From assembly GCA_000967895.1 (NCBI GenBank), contig FO203512.1, positions 186,001 through 250,000 on the forward strand: 64,000 nucleotides of DNA, given 5' to 3'. The DNA comes from Oleispira antarctica RB-8. GTDB lineage: Bacteria > Pseudomonadota > Gammaproteobacteria > Pseudomonadales > Oceanobacteraceae. Shown in pieces: positions 27,065 to 36,956 of the stretch. Within the stretch, counting starts at the first letter, position 1. Every line of letters starts with the position of its first letter. The notes under the pieces are model-generated. The model saw nothing but the letters and a program-made list of their open reading frames with translations. It was not told the DNA's origin and made no database searches. The translations under genes were made by a program, and so were the position numbers.

Positions 27065-28558
27065 ATGAATGCCATAGCAGATAGCAAAGAAAATATAATC
27101 GCCCAGCACGATGTCATCGTTATTGGCTCAGGCTTCAGTGGTATCGGTGCGGGTATTCGTTTAACCCAAGAAGGTATTAACGATTTTATAATCTTAGAAA
27201 AACATCAGAGCTTAGGTGGTACTTGGCGAGACAATACTTACCCAGGTTGCGAATGTGATGTGCCTTCTGCTTTATACTCGTATTCATTCGCGCAGAATAA
27301 AAAGTGGAGCAAGGTATTCGCAGGGCAAAAAGAAATTTTAACCTACACAGAAAAAACAGCCCGCGATTTTGGCATCATGCCTTTCCTGCGTTTTGGTATT
27401 CATGTTCAGAATATCGTTTGGCAAGAAGCTCAGCAGCATTGGTTAATTGATACTGAGCAAGGAACTTACCAAGCAAACAAGGTAATTTCATGTGTAGGGT
27501 ATTTGCACGAACCTATTTTGCCAACGATATCCGGTTTAGACAGTTTCAAGGGCGATGTCTTTCATTCATCGCGTTGGAATCATGAAGTCGATTTAACGGG
27601 CAAGCGTGTGGCAGTGATTGGGACGGGGGCATCGGCGATTCAGTTTATTCCTGAGATACAAGCAAAAGTAAAAGAACTAATAGCCTTTCAGCGTACACCA
27701 CAATGGATCTTGCCTAAGCCTGATATTAAAGTGAATAAATTAGTCCGTGCTTTATTTCAGCTGCCTTTTACTTTAAACCTGTTTCGTAAGACGCTCTATT
27801 TAGGTATGGAAATTTTTGGTCTAGGATTTCGAAAACCGGTGATATTAAAACGATTACAAGGCCTAGCGACATGGCATATTAATCGTCACATTAAAAATGA
27901 AGCATTAAAGAAAAAAATCATCCCGGATTATACTATGGGTTGTAAACGGGTTTTATTGAGTAATCATTATTACAAAGCACTGGCTAAAGATAATGTTGAG
28001 GTTGTCGCTAGTGGTGTCGATAGAATAGAAGGTAATACCATTATCGCGAGCAATGGCGAAAGGTGTGAAGCTGATGTGATTATTTTAGGTACCGGCTTTC
28101 ATGTATCCGACGTGCCTATCGCTAAACACGTACAAGGTAAAAGCGGTAAAACCATGAACGACATCTGGCAAGGTAGCCCAGAAGCGTATCGTGGAACAAC
28201 TATTACTGACTTTCCAAATTTCTTTCTCGTGCTTGGGCCAAACTTAGCCATTGGCCATAATTCGGCGTTCATTATTATCGAAGCGCAATTGAACTATGTG
28301 ATGGGCGCGTTAACAGAAATGCGCGATAACAACTTATCGCGCCTAGAAGTAAATAGCGCAGCACAGAAAGTCTATAACGAGAAAGTGCAGCAAGATTTAC
28401 AAACTACCGTTTGGAATACCGGCGGTTGTTCTAGTTATTACATCGATGAAAATGGTAAGAACAGTATTGGCTTTCCGTGGAGTACATTCAAACTAAGAAA
28501 AATGTTGGCCAAGTTTGATGGCCAAGCCTACTCGTTAGATAAAAAGAGTGAGTCATAA
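27065..28558 (+). CDS. Baeyer-Villiger-type flavin monooxygenase
   Basis: 497 residues. FAD-binding GSGFSGIGAG lies near residue 22 and the NADPH-binding GTGASAIQ near 187. Between them FKGDVFHSSRWN matches the Baeyer-Villiger fingerprint FxGxxxHxxxW. The family oxidises ketones to esters or lactones with NADPH and O2. The next gene is a patatin-like lipase two bases downstream, a natural partner that could cleave the ester formed. The divergent TetR gene suggests substrate induction. The substrate is unknown. Confidence 0.88.
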   Translation: MNAIADSKENIIAQHDVIVIGSGFSGIGAGIRLTQEGINDFIILEKHQSLGGTWRDNTYPGCECDVPSALYSYSFAQNKKWSKVFAGQKEILTYTEKTARDFGIMPFLRFGIHVQNIVWQEAQQHWLIDTEQGTYQANKVISCVGYLHEPILPTISGLDSFKGDVFHSSRWNHEVDLTGKRVAVIGTGASAIQFIPEIQAKVKELIAFQRTPQWILPKPDIKVNKLVRALFQLPFTLNLFRKTLYLGMEIFGLGFRKPVILKRLQGLATWHINRHIKNEALKKKIIPDYTMGCKRVLLSNHYYKALAKDNVEVVASGVDRIEGNTIIASNGERCEADVIILGTGFHVSDVPIAKHVQGKSGKTMNDIWQGSPEAYRGTTITDFPNFFLVLGPNLAIGHNSAFIIIEAQLNYVMGALTEMRDNNLSRLEVNSAAQKVYNEKVQQDLQTTVWNTGGCSSYYIDENGKNSIGFPWSTFKLRKMLAKFDGQAYSLDKKSES

Positions 28559-28559
28559 C

Positions 28560-29537
28560 ATGTCTAAAAAACCTAAGCGCGCTTTAGTTTTAGGTTGCGG
28601 GGCGGTTGCGGGTGCTGCATGGATGATTCCTGCATTAGTCCAAATTCGACAGCAATTAGACTGGAACCCTGAAGAGGCTGATATCTTTATTGGCACGTCA
28701 GTGGGTGCCGTTTTGGTCAGTTTAATGGCGGGTGGAGTCTCTCTTAATGACTTAATCGCTTCACAAGAAGAAAACCTTATCGATAGTAAATATAGAAATA
28801 TATGGAACCACGATAAAGATTCAGGCTCATGGTATCCACCATTACCTACCTTTAAATTTACCGCAAAAAACTTATATAAAAAGATGCGTCGCGGTGAGTT
28901 AAGTTCATTAACGGGATGGATCGGACTATTGCCACAAGGCGGATTCGACATGACCTCTTTTGTGAAATTAATTGATCGCGTAAAAAACAAAGAAGGAAAA
29001 GATAAAAGCTGGGTCGGTCATAGCGATTGCTGGTTAGTCGCTGTTGATAATGAAAGCGGTGAACGTATTGCTTTTGGTCGTGACAAACATGAATTACCAA
29101 GTCTTGATATTAGTCAGGCCGTTTGTGCGTCCTATGCTGTGCCAGGTTGGTGTCCGCCCATCACCATCAATAATCGTACTTATATTGATGGTGGTGTTGT
29201 TTCACCCTGTTCAGTAGACATGCTGGTGGATACGGATGTCGATGAAGTGATTTTATTAGTGCCTATGGCATCAACAAATCCAGATCAGTCTTTGTCTTGG
29301 TTTAACAAGATTGAGCGTAAAGTACGAAAAGGCATGACAAAGATAGTGGATAAAGAAGTAGCTTTGCTTAAAGGAGCTGGTAAAAAAGTGATTCGTATTG
29401 AGCCAACCGCAGAGGATTTGAAAGCTTTTGGCTATAATATGATGGATCCGCGCCGCCGCAGGGGAGTGTATAAAACTTCGCAGGTGACTAGTCCTACTAA
29501 TGTTCATAAAGCGATATTGATGGGCTTAAATACGTAG
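28560..29537 (+). CDS. Patatin-like phospholipase/esterase
   Basis: About 325 residues; the ATG at 28560 follows the monooxygenase stop by one base, while the in-frame GTG upstream overlaps it. The oxyanion glycine stretch is GCGAVAGAAW, the nucleophile is Ser in GTSVG near residue 46, and the catalytic Asp is in IDGGVVSP near 206. This is the Ser-Asp dyad of patatins. It may hydrolyse the ester produced by the upstream monooxygenase, or act on membrane lipid. No signal peptide is seen. Confidence 0.85.
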   Translation: MSKKPKRALVLGCGAVAGAAWMIPALVQIRQQLDWNPEEADIFIGTSVGAVLVSLMAGGVSLNDLIASQEENLIDSKYRNIWNHDKDSGSWYPPLPTFKFTAKNLYKKMRRGELSSLTGWIGLLPQGGFDMTSFVKLIDRVKNKEGKDKSWVGHSDCWLVAVDNESGERIAFGRDKHELPSLDISQAVCASYAVPGWCPPITINNRTYIDGGVVSPCSVDMLVDTDVDEVILLVPMASTNPDQSLSWFNKIERKVRKGMTKIVDKEVALLKGAGKKVIRIEPTAEDLKAFGYNMMDPRRRRGVYKTSQVTSPTNVHKAILMGLNT

Positions 29538-29661
29538 TCTGATTTTTATTCGGATTATGAAAATTAATGACTAAAGTAGGCAGAAAAACGGTATTCATCA
29601 ATAGAATGAATGCTAACTTCTTATATTAAAGGATGTTATCAAAGATAGAAGCACCCTACTT

Positions 29662-29695
29662 AAAAAAAAGCATCTGCACTGTTTTAAGTGCAGAT
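29662..29695 (-). terminator. Terminator of the CNNM-domain gene
   Basis: On the minus strand ATCTGCACT and AGTGCAGAT form a perfect 9-bp stem followed by GC and eight T residues. It starts just after the stop codon at 29704. Confidence 0.88.
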
Positions 29696-29703
29696 TTCAT
29701 ACT

Positions 29704-30744
29704 CTATTCTAGGTCGGTTGATTTTATTCCCTTTAATAACTTACCTAAAATATCCGCGCCAGTAATTATTCTAGGTTGCTCGCCCCATATTAATACCGCA
29801 TCATAATCTATCGCTGCATCATCACTTTTTGATGACGATGGTAATGATTTAAGATGTCTAATTACTTCGCTAATAGTTTTGTCGGTATCGCGAATAACCA
29901 ATGGACGACGGCAAAAATGATAAAGATCGTAAGGCTGATCCTTATTGAGCAAAACAGCCCGCAATGCCGCATCAGCATCGAGTAATAAAAGAGGATTACC
30001 TTCTTCATCAGCCAAGACTACCCAGTGATGTCCGCTAGCATTCACTAGCTGAAGAAACGGGTCGTCTGCATCACGAGAAACATCCGGTATTAAGGGAAAA
30101 TCTACTTTGGTAGGCAAGCGGATGATAGAGTTTGCATCAACAAGCTCACCCTCTTCCGTCACTTTGATTTTATCAATCATTAGAAAGTTTAGTGCGCCAC
30201 GACCTTCAATAACATCTATCTCCGAATCTTCTGCATCCATGTGAGCATGAATCATTGAGATTAATTCTTTCTCTCGAAGGTAATCGATACCTTCTTTACC
30301 CAACCATTTATCTAAAACAATGGCGCAAGGACGTGCAACGGGTGCCAAAATAAACTGATAAAACTTAAGCACTGGCGTTAATAACGACGCCATGCGTAAG
30401 GCATTACGAGAGAAGTACGCTTGCGGTAAAATTTCACCAAAGATCGTGATAAAAATCGTAGAGAAGGCAAAAGCCGCGATGCCCGCGAGGGCAGAATCTG
30501 ACAATAATGTGAGCAGTACGTTAATACTTACATTTCCCCAAAGAATCGTCGTCAGTAGGTAGTTTGAGTCTTTGCGGGCTTCGAGCACTTTGCCCGCCGC
30601 GACGTTACCTTGCTTCATTTCTACTTCAAGCTGCAAGCGACTGAGAGAGAAAAAAGCCAGATTGAGGCCAGAGAACATAGCAGACTGTGAAATACAGAAA
30701 ATAATGCCGATCCACAGTAGGGTATCAACGGTAAAAAATTCCAT
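29704..30744 (-). CDS. CNNM/DUF21-domain membrane protein (CorC/HlyC-like)
   Basis: About 346 residues. The longest frame adds 44 residues upstream without ribosome site; the ATG at 30744 (MEFFTVDTL) is preferred. The N-terminal half has membrane segments with the family marks SGLNLAFFSLSRLQLE and GEILPQAYFSRNAL. The second half resembles a CBS pair region but is weakly conserved. The family is linked to magnesium and other divalent cation export. Confidence in the function is moderate. Confidence 0.8.
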   Translation of the reverse strand: MEFFTVDTLLWIGIIFCISQSAMFSGLNLAFFSLSRLQLEVEMKQGNVAAGKVLEARKDSNYLLTTILWGNVSINVLLTLLSDSALAGIAAFAFSTIFITIFGEILPQAYFSRNALRMASLLTPVLKFYQFILAPVARPCAIVLDKWLGKEGIDYLREKELISMIHAHMDAEDSEIDVIEGRGALNFLMIDKIKVTEEGELVDANSIIRLPTKVDFPLIPDVSRDADDPFLQLVNASGHHWVVLADEEGNPLLLLDADAALRAVLLNKDQPYDLYHFCRRPLVIRDTDKTISEVIRHLKSLPSSSKSDDAAIDYDAVLIWGEQPRIITGADILGKLLKGIKSTDLE

Positions 30745-31004
30745 TATGGAGGATTCCTGATGCTTTATTAGAGCCCGTATATTACACGTATTTATATTGA
30801 TAGGCGCTAGTAACGTTACACCAAACAGCAAAGAGGAAGAATAGCAGACTAGCTGCCACATGTTTTGCCAAGACAAATCCTATTATGATTAACCAACGCA
30901 TTAGCTTTTTGTGGTCCGATTTAAAGACTTCAAGTATCTCTGGCAACGTAGCAATCGCGGATGAAGTCAGCCGAGTACGTACACTTTCGAAAGCGTTGAC
31001 TTAA

Positions 31005-31169
31005 CTAAAGATCAAATCAAATTATGCCGACTTAGTGATTAATTCAAACGTAGAAACGAATACTGAAAATACTGGCCCGGGCTGTATGTCAGCGAGCAAT
31101 GATCCTGAATGTAATGGTATATTTACTGCTCTAGCCCTAAATTTATCAACGGGCCGTTGCGCGCAATGA
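31005..31169 (+). pseudogene. Relic of an MbnP-like gene (C-terminal fragment)
   Basis: The frame ending at 31169 reads GCMSASNDPECNGIFTALAL near its end, which I recognise as the C-terminal segment of MbnP-family proteins (GCMS, D-x-E-C, IF-x-x-L-x-L). Immediately upstream VDLTKDQIK lies in another frame and a stop codon precedes it, so the rest is destroyed. It is followed by a heme-protein relic, the usual partner of MbnP. Confidence 0.5.
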
Positions 31170-31335
31170 TGATTGCGATAGCCAAATCTGGGTTTCCGTA
31201 GGAATAAAATAGAGTAAATATATTGGTTTTAAAATTTATCAGCAGATTATCTTAACTGCTGCTAAATTCATAAAGCTTACTGGCAAACAATACATCGGCA
31301 ATAAACATATCGAATGAGTATTTGGAACTACATGA

Positions 31336-31746
31336 AATTTATTTTTCAACGAAAAAACAGATTGTTTTCATTGCCATGATGAATTTAATTTTTCTATATC
31401 AAGTACGACTACCAAATTCATTGCGATTGCTAGTCAGCGATTTTTTAATAATGGTTTATACGACCTCTCTCAAGATGCCGATTATCCTATTAATAACCAA
31501 AAGAATTGGCAGACTGGGGTTTGTCATAACTATTTATATTCAGATGCTCAAGTGAGCGATACCAGTGGTAATTCTTTAGATAACTCACGCTTAAATAATG
31601 AAGGGCAAACCCCGCAAACCTTTGAAGTTATGCTGGGGTATGCTTTTTCTGCACAGCAGTCAGAGCAGCTTCTATTTAGCGATAGTATTGATTGGCAAGA
31701 ATACCGCTCAAGGCTTGAGCTGCATTATCAAATTCAGTTGCACTGA
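31336..31746 (+). pseudogene. Relic of an MbnH-like di-heme peroxidase, joined to an unknown tail
   Basis: After a stop at 31333 the frame reads NLFFNEKTDCFHCHDEFNF, with a CxxCH heme-binding motif, then FFNNGLYDLSQDADYP. Both segments match the MauG/MbnH di-heme peroxidase family. There is no start, signal peptide or second heme site. The remaining 80 or so residues to the stop do not look like that family and may derive from another gene after a deletion. The frame is long enough to be read from an internal GTG at 31552, but no ribosome site supports it. Confidence 0.55.
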
Positions 31747-31747
31747 T

Positions 31748-32623
31748 TTATTTATTAAAATCTTCGCGGCTATGGCGCTCTAGTAATTGTTCTTCTGGTT
31801 CCCCCCAAGAGCGATTAACCATTTTTCCGCGCATAACCGCAGGACGTTGAGCAATGGCCTCAGCCCAACGCATCACATGCTTATAAGACTTAACGTCTAA
31901 GAATTCTGCGGCGTCGTATAAACCACCTAAAACCAATACGCCATACCAAGGCCAAATTGCCATATCGGCAATGGTATATTCTTCGCCGCTAATATAAGTA
32001 TTGTTTGCCAATTGCTTATCGAGCACATCCAGCTGACGTTTCACTTCCATCGCATAACGATTAATCGGGTATTCAAACTTTTCTGGGGCGTAAGCGTAGA
32101 AATGACCGAAGCCACCGCCTAAGAATGGCGCACTGCCCATTTGCCAAAATAGCCAAGAAAGAACCTCAGATTTTTCGGCACCTTTGGGTAAAAATATTTC
32201 AAATTTCTCGGCTAGATGCATCAAAATAGCACCCGATTCAAAAATACGAATGGGCTTTCCACCGGCTGCAACACTAGAATTATCGATCAAAGCAGGAATT
32301 TTTGAATTAGGGTTAATAGCCACAAAGCCACTGCCGAATTGATCACCTTCCATAATATTAATCGGGTACGCATCGTACTCGGCTGCATCAATGCCTGCTT
32401 CGATCAGCTCTTCTAGCATGATGGTGACTTTAACGCCGTTGGGTGTCGCTAAAGAATGTAATTGAAAAGGATGTTTACCTGCAGGCAATATTTTCTCATG
32501 GGTCGGGCCAGAAACAGGGCGATTGATACTGGCAAATTGACCACCAGATTTTTCTTCCCAAGTCCAAACGGCAGGTGGAACGTAAGGGCCACTATTCTGT
32601 GTATTACTGTCTTCATTGCTCAT
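31748..32623 (-). CDS. yghU: YghU-like glutathione S-transferase
   Basis: 291 residues, close to E. coli YghU along its whole length: WTWEEKSGGQFASINRP, GPTHEKILPAGKHP, LHSLATPNGVKVTIMLEEL, NPNSKIPAL, GGGFGHFYAYAP and IADMAIWPWYG. The start at 32623 is chosen since GAG lies upstream and the longer frame has no ribosome site. YghU-type enzymes reduce disulfides with two glutathiones. The gene is intact within otherwise decayed surroundings. Confidence 0.93.
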   Translation of the reverse strand: MSNEDSNTQNSGPYVPPAVWTWEEKSGGQFASINRPVSGPTHEKILPAGKHPFQLHSLATPNGVKVTIMLEELIEAGIDAAEYDAYPINIMEGDQFGSGFVAINPNSKIPALIDNSSVAAGGKPIRIFESGAILMHLAEKFEIFLPKGAEKSEVLSWLFWQMGSAPFLGGGFGHFYAYAPEKFEYPINRYAMEVKRQLDVLDKQLANNTYISGEEYTIADMAIWPWYGVLVLGGLYDAAEFLDVKSYKHVMRWAEAIAQRPAVMRGKMVNRSWGEPEEQLLERHSREDFNK

Positions 32624-32723
32624 AATATTAATTTCTCGTGACATATTGAACGGGATTTACTATTCGATCACTTCAGAGTAGCCCAAGTATTAACCGACTG
32701 AAAAGGGTTTCAGACGGATTAGA

Positions 32724-33058
32724 CTATTTCATCAGCGGAACATTACGTAAGAACCCATTAAATATGCTGTGTTCACTGAACAACCTGACCACTTTATTTG
32801 TCCTTAACCAAGCAGCCAAAGCGCCTTTCGATTGAATATTAACTTTCGCACCAATATCAATGTCAAAATTGGAATTTAAAGTCTCTGTTTCTACTTGTCG
32901 CCATAATTTATGAGAGCTTCTTCTGATAAACAATGTTCTTGAATGATTTCTTGATCTTTCCACGTTGCATAAATTGAGCAGAAAGTACCTTCGATTTCTA
33001 TTAAATAAGATTCATCGATAATAGTGTGCTCAATTAACTCATTTGTGAAATCTATCAT
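32724..33058 (-). pseudogene. Possible frameshifted small gene
   Basis: Two minus-strand frames look coding and overlap. One begins with ATG at 33058 (MIDFTNELIEHTIIDES) and ends at 32891 after 55 residues. The other continues from there in a different frame to 32724 (ending FNGFLRNVPLMK). Joined, they would give a protein of about 110 residues broken by one frameshift. I recognise no family, and two independent chance frames remain possible. Confidence 0.3.
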
Positions 33059-33099
33059 TGCAATGGCAGAAACAGTATTCTTGTCATTTTTAATCTCTA

Positions 33100-33894
33100 T
33101 GAATTAGTCATTTCAGTAAAATGGAAATAGAGATATCTCCTAGAGGTGATAGTGAAAGACAGGCTTTTCTTATTAGCGACTGTTGCTTCTCAATAGAAAA
33201 ATCATCGTACTTGAAAAGGTACAGCCTTGGTTGAATGAATATCAGATTGAACCCAATCGATTGACTAAGTTTTCAAAAGCCTTATCGGCACATATGAACG
33301 GAGAAGGCCTGCTTGGTAAAGCGAGTCTCCCAATGATCGATGCTATCGTTAAGCATGATATGCGTAACTTAATATTAGAGCAGTATCATATTTTAGCTGT
33401 CTAAATTCGATGCTTCCTTGGAATCGAATCAGTCTATTTTGTGAAGGTTCTGTGGAAATTTCTGGTCTTTTAAAAGTTGAAGAACTCAGAAATTCTTATA
33501 CTGCGTGCTCAACGGCATTAAGTTTTCGACCAGATGTGATAATAACGCTGAGAACATAATCGTGATGGTGCGCCGGTCTGAAGCATTAAAACAGGAATGA
33601 AATATCAGCTCTAATCGATAGGGTATTGAATTATCACATGATTTTTTTATTAGTTGTTATGGCATTAATAATCGTATTTTATTTATCGATAATGGTCATG
33701 GTGGAATGCAAGGCAATCCTTGGTTAATATTTTTATTCATGTTTTGTGACTCTATTTTATAATTAAGGGCACAAGGTCTCAGTTTAATCTTTTCGTCATT
33801 CCGTGAGTGAGTATCACCCTTGTAGCAGTGAATCCTGTTGAGGTAAGGTGCGCGCATAGAGCTCGATGATGACGCTCAGTAGTGTGAGATAATA
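33100..33894. other. About 800 bp without a supported gene
   Basis: Short plus-strand frames occur: 33183-33404 (TTG start, 73 residues), 33410-33559 (49 residues) and 33638-33727 (29 residues, hydrophobic). None has a good ribosome site or a recognisable family. The stretch is AT-rich and looks like decayed DNA between the yghU-like gene and the metalloprotease gene. Confidence 0.5.
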
Positions 33895-36831
33895 ATGATG
33901 AAAAAAATATATTTGGTTAATGCAGTGACCGTCTGCTTATTAACCGCTTGTGGCGGTAGTGGTGGTGAAACATCAAACAATAATGATGTAACAGATACGA
34001 GTTTATCAGGAAATGTAAATGGTTTGCTCGCTAATAATACATTTTCTATTACGGCAAGCGGTGGTGGTGAATTGCATACACAGCGCTTGGACAGTGAAGG
34101 CAATTATAAGTTTGAAAACCTAACACCAGAAACTCAATATAACTTAAAAGTACAAGCAAAAGGCTATCGCCAAGAAGCCATTTTAAGCAGCAGACCAGGT
34201 CGTGTGGCACAGGCATTATCGGTTGCGGCACAACCCACTCCTGATATTGATAATGTTTTTCTATATGCGTGGCAAGACGATGGCCAAAGTGTGAGTGGTC
34301 TTGAATACGCGTCAGCCGTTAATTCACAAATCGAAGTGAATGTTGAAGGCATTGAACATGAAGTTCCTAATATTGCCGCAGCGCAAATTTTATATCGTGA
34401 TTATCACATTGTTTTAGACGATTCAGACAGTCTGCCTTGGACTCAAGCACATGCGTATCGTTTATTAGAAACTATGAAGCAAATTCCACAATCGCACTGC
34501 AAAGACAGCACCGAATCAATTAGTCTTCCGTGCGATGCGACTAAGCATAATGTTCCTGAAACATTATGGACATTAAGCACGAATCACATTGCCGGTAATA
34601 TTGCGGTGAATGGCAATACTGTTACTTTAGATGCACAAGCATTTACCTATGCCGAACCTCAGATTGTTTCTTTAGAAGGTCAGCGAGGACGTTTTTATTC
34701 TAAAAGTCTTCATCATGCCGCGGTTAGTTATATTACTAATGGCGGTAAAAATTTAGAGGCCGCTAATCGCATTTTAGAAAAACGCTTTGGTGTTTCGATT
34801 GATACCGGTGCCAGCGCCTATCACAGTACTTATAATAACGCCGTGATCGCTGAAGACCGTACGCCTTCTGCATGGCAAAAATTTACCCCAGAAGAAGTAC
34901 TGATTGTGATTAATCAGTTCGAAGAAATGCCAGAAGGCCTGCACACCATTCGTGATAAAAACGATTCGACGAAAGGGCTAAAGTATTTATTCCGTCGTGA
35001 TAATGCACATGACCATCCTTTATATCCTGATGCACCTGCTGTTGCTTGGCCGGGTAATGGTTATATTGAATTTATGGAAAAAGCTTTCAAAGGTAACAAT
35101 CTTGAGCATATGCAGCGTTTAGTTTTGCATGAAAAAACGCACTTCTTGTGGCACTTCGTGCTTAATCGCGATTTAAAACTAGAATGGTTAGCTCTGTCTG
35201 ATTGGTATCGCATTGATGGCTCTAATCCACAAAACTATCTAGAAGAACAACCATACAGCGCCGATCAGAATTTAGCATCGCATACACATGGTTCTGAATT
35301 TAATAGTAATAATGACACGATTAATATTGATGCAAGTGATGGATGGTCAGCGCGCAAAACGACCAACTTTGTTTCAGGTTATGCCCAGCTTAAAAACCCA
35401 AATGAAGATTTAGCCGAAAGCGTTTCTTACTTCTTAAATAATCCTGATAAATTACGTGCACGGGCGCCAGCAAAATATGAATTTATTCGTGACCGCTTGA
35501 TGGCGGGTGTTACTTATTTGCAAACCATTCGTGATGATTTAACGTTTGAGGTATTAAACCTTCATCCTGATTATGTATATCCAGGAAAAATAAAAAATGT
35601 TGATATTAAAGTAGAGGGTGCTGCTGGTGAAGATAAACGTATCACTATTGATTTGCAGTTGCATACAACTCAAGAAAACTGCACCCTTGAGTCTTGTTTA
35701 GAAGGCGCATCTTCGGCCTTCACTCGAATCTTCAGTGAGATTGATACGTTTAAAGATATTCATTTTGTGCCCGTAAGCGAAAACGGCGTGCGTAAGAAAA
35801 TATCAGATCGTTTACGTGCAACCTTTACTCTGCCTGATACCGCTAAAAATGGTTGGTGGGCTCCTGCGCAAATTACCATTACCGATCCTCTAGGAAATCA
35901 ACGTTATCAGCGCAGTACCGATTATGGCTGGCAGATGTTTATCAACAATCCAACAGATGATGTGATTGCGCCTAAGTATGTTGATGACTCTTTAACCTTA
36001 GAGTTAGGTGATGAAGAATTTATTGAAGTACGTGACGGTAAAAAATATCGCACCGTAGATAATTGCGATGGCAATCCGGCGTTTGAATGTCGTGTGATTA
36101 AAACATTAACGGCCCACTGGGATGTAGATGAAGATGTTGCGATGAAATCAAGCGGTGAGTGTTTCTCGCGCTTTGCTCATCAATCATTTGAATCGTATTC
36201 TGACGATATGCACGGTAGTTTTTCTGAAAATATCCATGGCGCTATTGACGGTCAGTGTACTGTTAAATTAACGACGACAGAATATTATCGCAGTGGTGAA
36301 TATCGTGTAGGGCATTTGTCGATGCAAGATCGAGCGTTGAATCACAGCAGTGAAAACTTCTCTGATAATCATGAGATGCGTGAAGCATCGCCTAAAGTTC
36401 AATTAATAAACGACGCATCGACGGTTGATATAATCATGCCTGAGATGGATATTCAGTCGTGTACTGGCGCTGTAAATGAACGCTGTATTTCAGTAACGGC
36501 GGCACCGACTAATACAGCAATGCCCAATGGCGAAACCAATGTAGAGATCAAGTATTGGGCGCGCGATGACAAAGCAGGCTTGGGCACGGTCTCTTATAAA
36601 TTAAGAGATCCTCAAGGCACTGAGCATTTTCATTATCATCAGCATGAAAACTCGCATACATTATTCTTTGAGGGTGATGCCACTGAGTGGAAACAATACA
36701 CGGCAACGGTAACGTTACCGGTTGGCTCTGCTCCGGGTACTTGGGGCGTTGCTTCTATCGCTTTGCATGATAAAGCGGGTAACCGTAAGTTTTATGATTT
36801 CACTGAAACGCTGATTTTTGAAACGCTTTAA
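33895..36831 (+). CDS. Large lipoprotein, predicted zinc metalloprotease
   Basis: 978 residues. The leader ends in the lipobox LTAC followed by Gly/Ser and Asn/Asp-rich linkers. Residues 40-115 resemble a carboxypeptidase-regulatory-like beta domain. A zincin motif HEKTH is at residues 412-416, followed about 90 residues later by NPNEDLAES, the likely third-ligand region (Glu504 or Glu508). That arrangement recalls anthrax-lethal-factor-like zincins. The last 400 residues have several disulfide candidates and beta-sandwich-like repeats (DPLGNQRYQRSTDYGW, DPQGTEHFHYH). It is probably exposed at the cell surface. Its target is unknown, and it ends at a bidirectional terminator. Confidence 0.7.
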   Translation: MMKKIYLVNAVTVCLLTACGGSGGETSNNNDVTDTSLSGNVNGLLANNTFSITASGGGELHTQRLDSEGNYKFENLTPETQYNLKVQAKGYRQEAILSSRPGRVAQALSVAAQPTPDIDNVFLYAWQDDGQSVSGLEYASAVNSQIEVNVEGIEHEVPNIAAAQILYRDYHIVLDDSDSLPWTQAHAYRLLETMKQIPQSHCKDSTESISLPCDATKHNVPETLWTLSTNHIAGNIAVNGNTVTLDAQAFTYAEPQIVSLEGQRGRFYSKSLHHAAVSYITNGGKNLEAANRILEKRFGVSIDTGASAYHSTYNNAVIAEDRTPSAWQKFTPEEVLIVINQFEEMPEGLHTIRDKNDSTKGLKYLFRRDNAHDHPLYPDAPAVAWPGNGYIEFMEKAFKGNNLEHMQRLVLHEKTHFLWHFVLNRDLKLEWLALSDWYRIDGSNPQNYLEEQPYSADQNLASHTHGSEFNSNNDTINIDASDGWSARKTTNFVSGYAQLKNPNEDLAESVSYFLNNPDKLRARAPAKYEFIRDRLMAGVTYLQTIRDDLTFEVLNLHPDYVYPGKIKNVDIKVEGAAGEDKRITIDLQLHTTQENCTLESCLEGASSAFTRIFSEIDTFKDIHFVPVSENGVRKKISDRLRATFTLPDTAKNGWWAPAQITITDPLGNQRYQRSTDYGWQMFINNPTDDVIAPKYVDDSLTLELGDEEFIEVRDGKKYRTVDNCDGNPAFECRVIKTLTAHWDVDEDVAMKSSGECFSRFAHQSFESYSDDMHGSFSENIHGAIDGQCTVKLTTTEYYRSGEYRVGHLSMQDRALNHSSENFSDNHEMREASPKVQLINDASTVDIIMPEMDIQSCTGAVNERCISVTAAPTNTAMPNGETNVEIKYWARDDKAGLGTVSYKLRDPQGTEHFHYHQHENSHTLFFEGDATEWKQYTATVTLPVGSAPGTWGVASIALHDKAGNRKFYDFTETLIFETL

Positions 36832-36874
36832 CATGGGATACTCTATTTACTGAATGCAATAGAGAAATAAAATG

Positions 36875-36913
36875 AAAAAGGCTAGCGATGGTAAAACATC
36901 ACTGGCCTTTTTT
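36875..36913. terminator. Bidirectional terminator
   Basis: AAAAAGGC-TAG-GATG and CATC-CT-GGCCTTTTTT form an imperfect stem with A and T runs on either side. It lies between convergent genes. Confidence 0.75.
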
Positions 36914-36956
36914 GTTTGTGCTTACCTGTTTATAGATTTGTCTGCGGTCTTGATTT

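Noticed and set aside
33638-33790. Frame containing FIDNGHGGMQGNPW, suggestive of a protease motif
   Set aside because: The open part is under 50 residues with no start codon or ribosome site; a match on six or seven residues could easily be chance.
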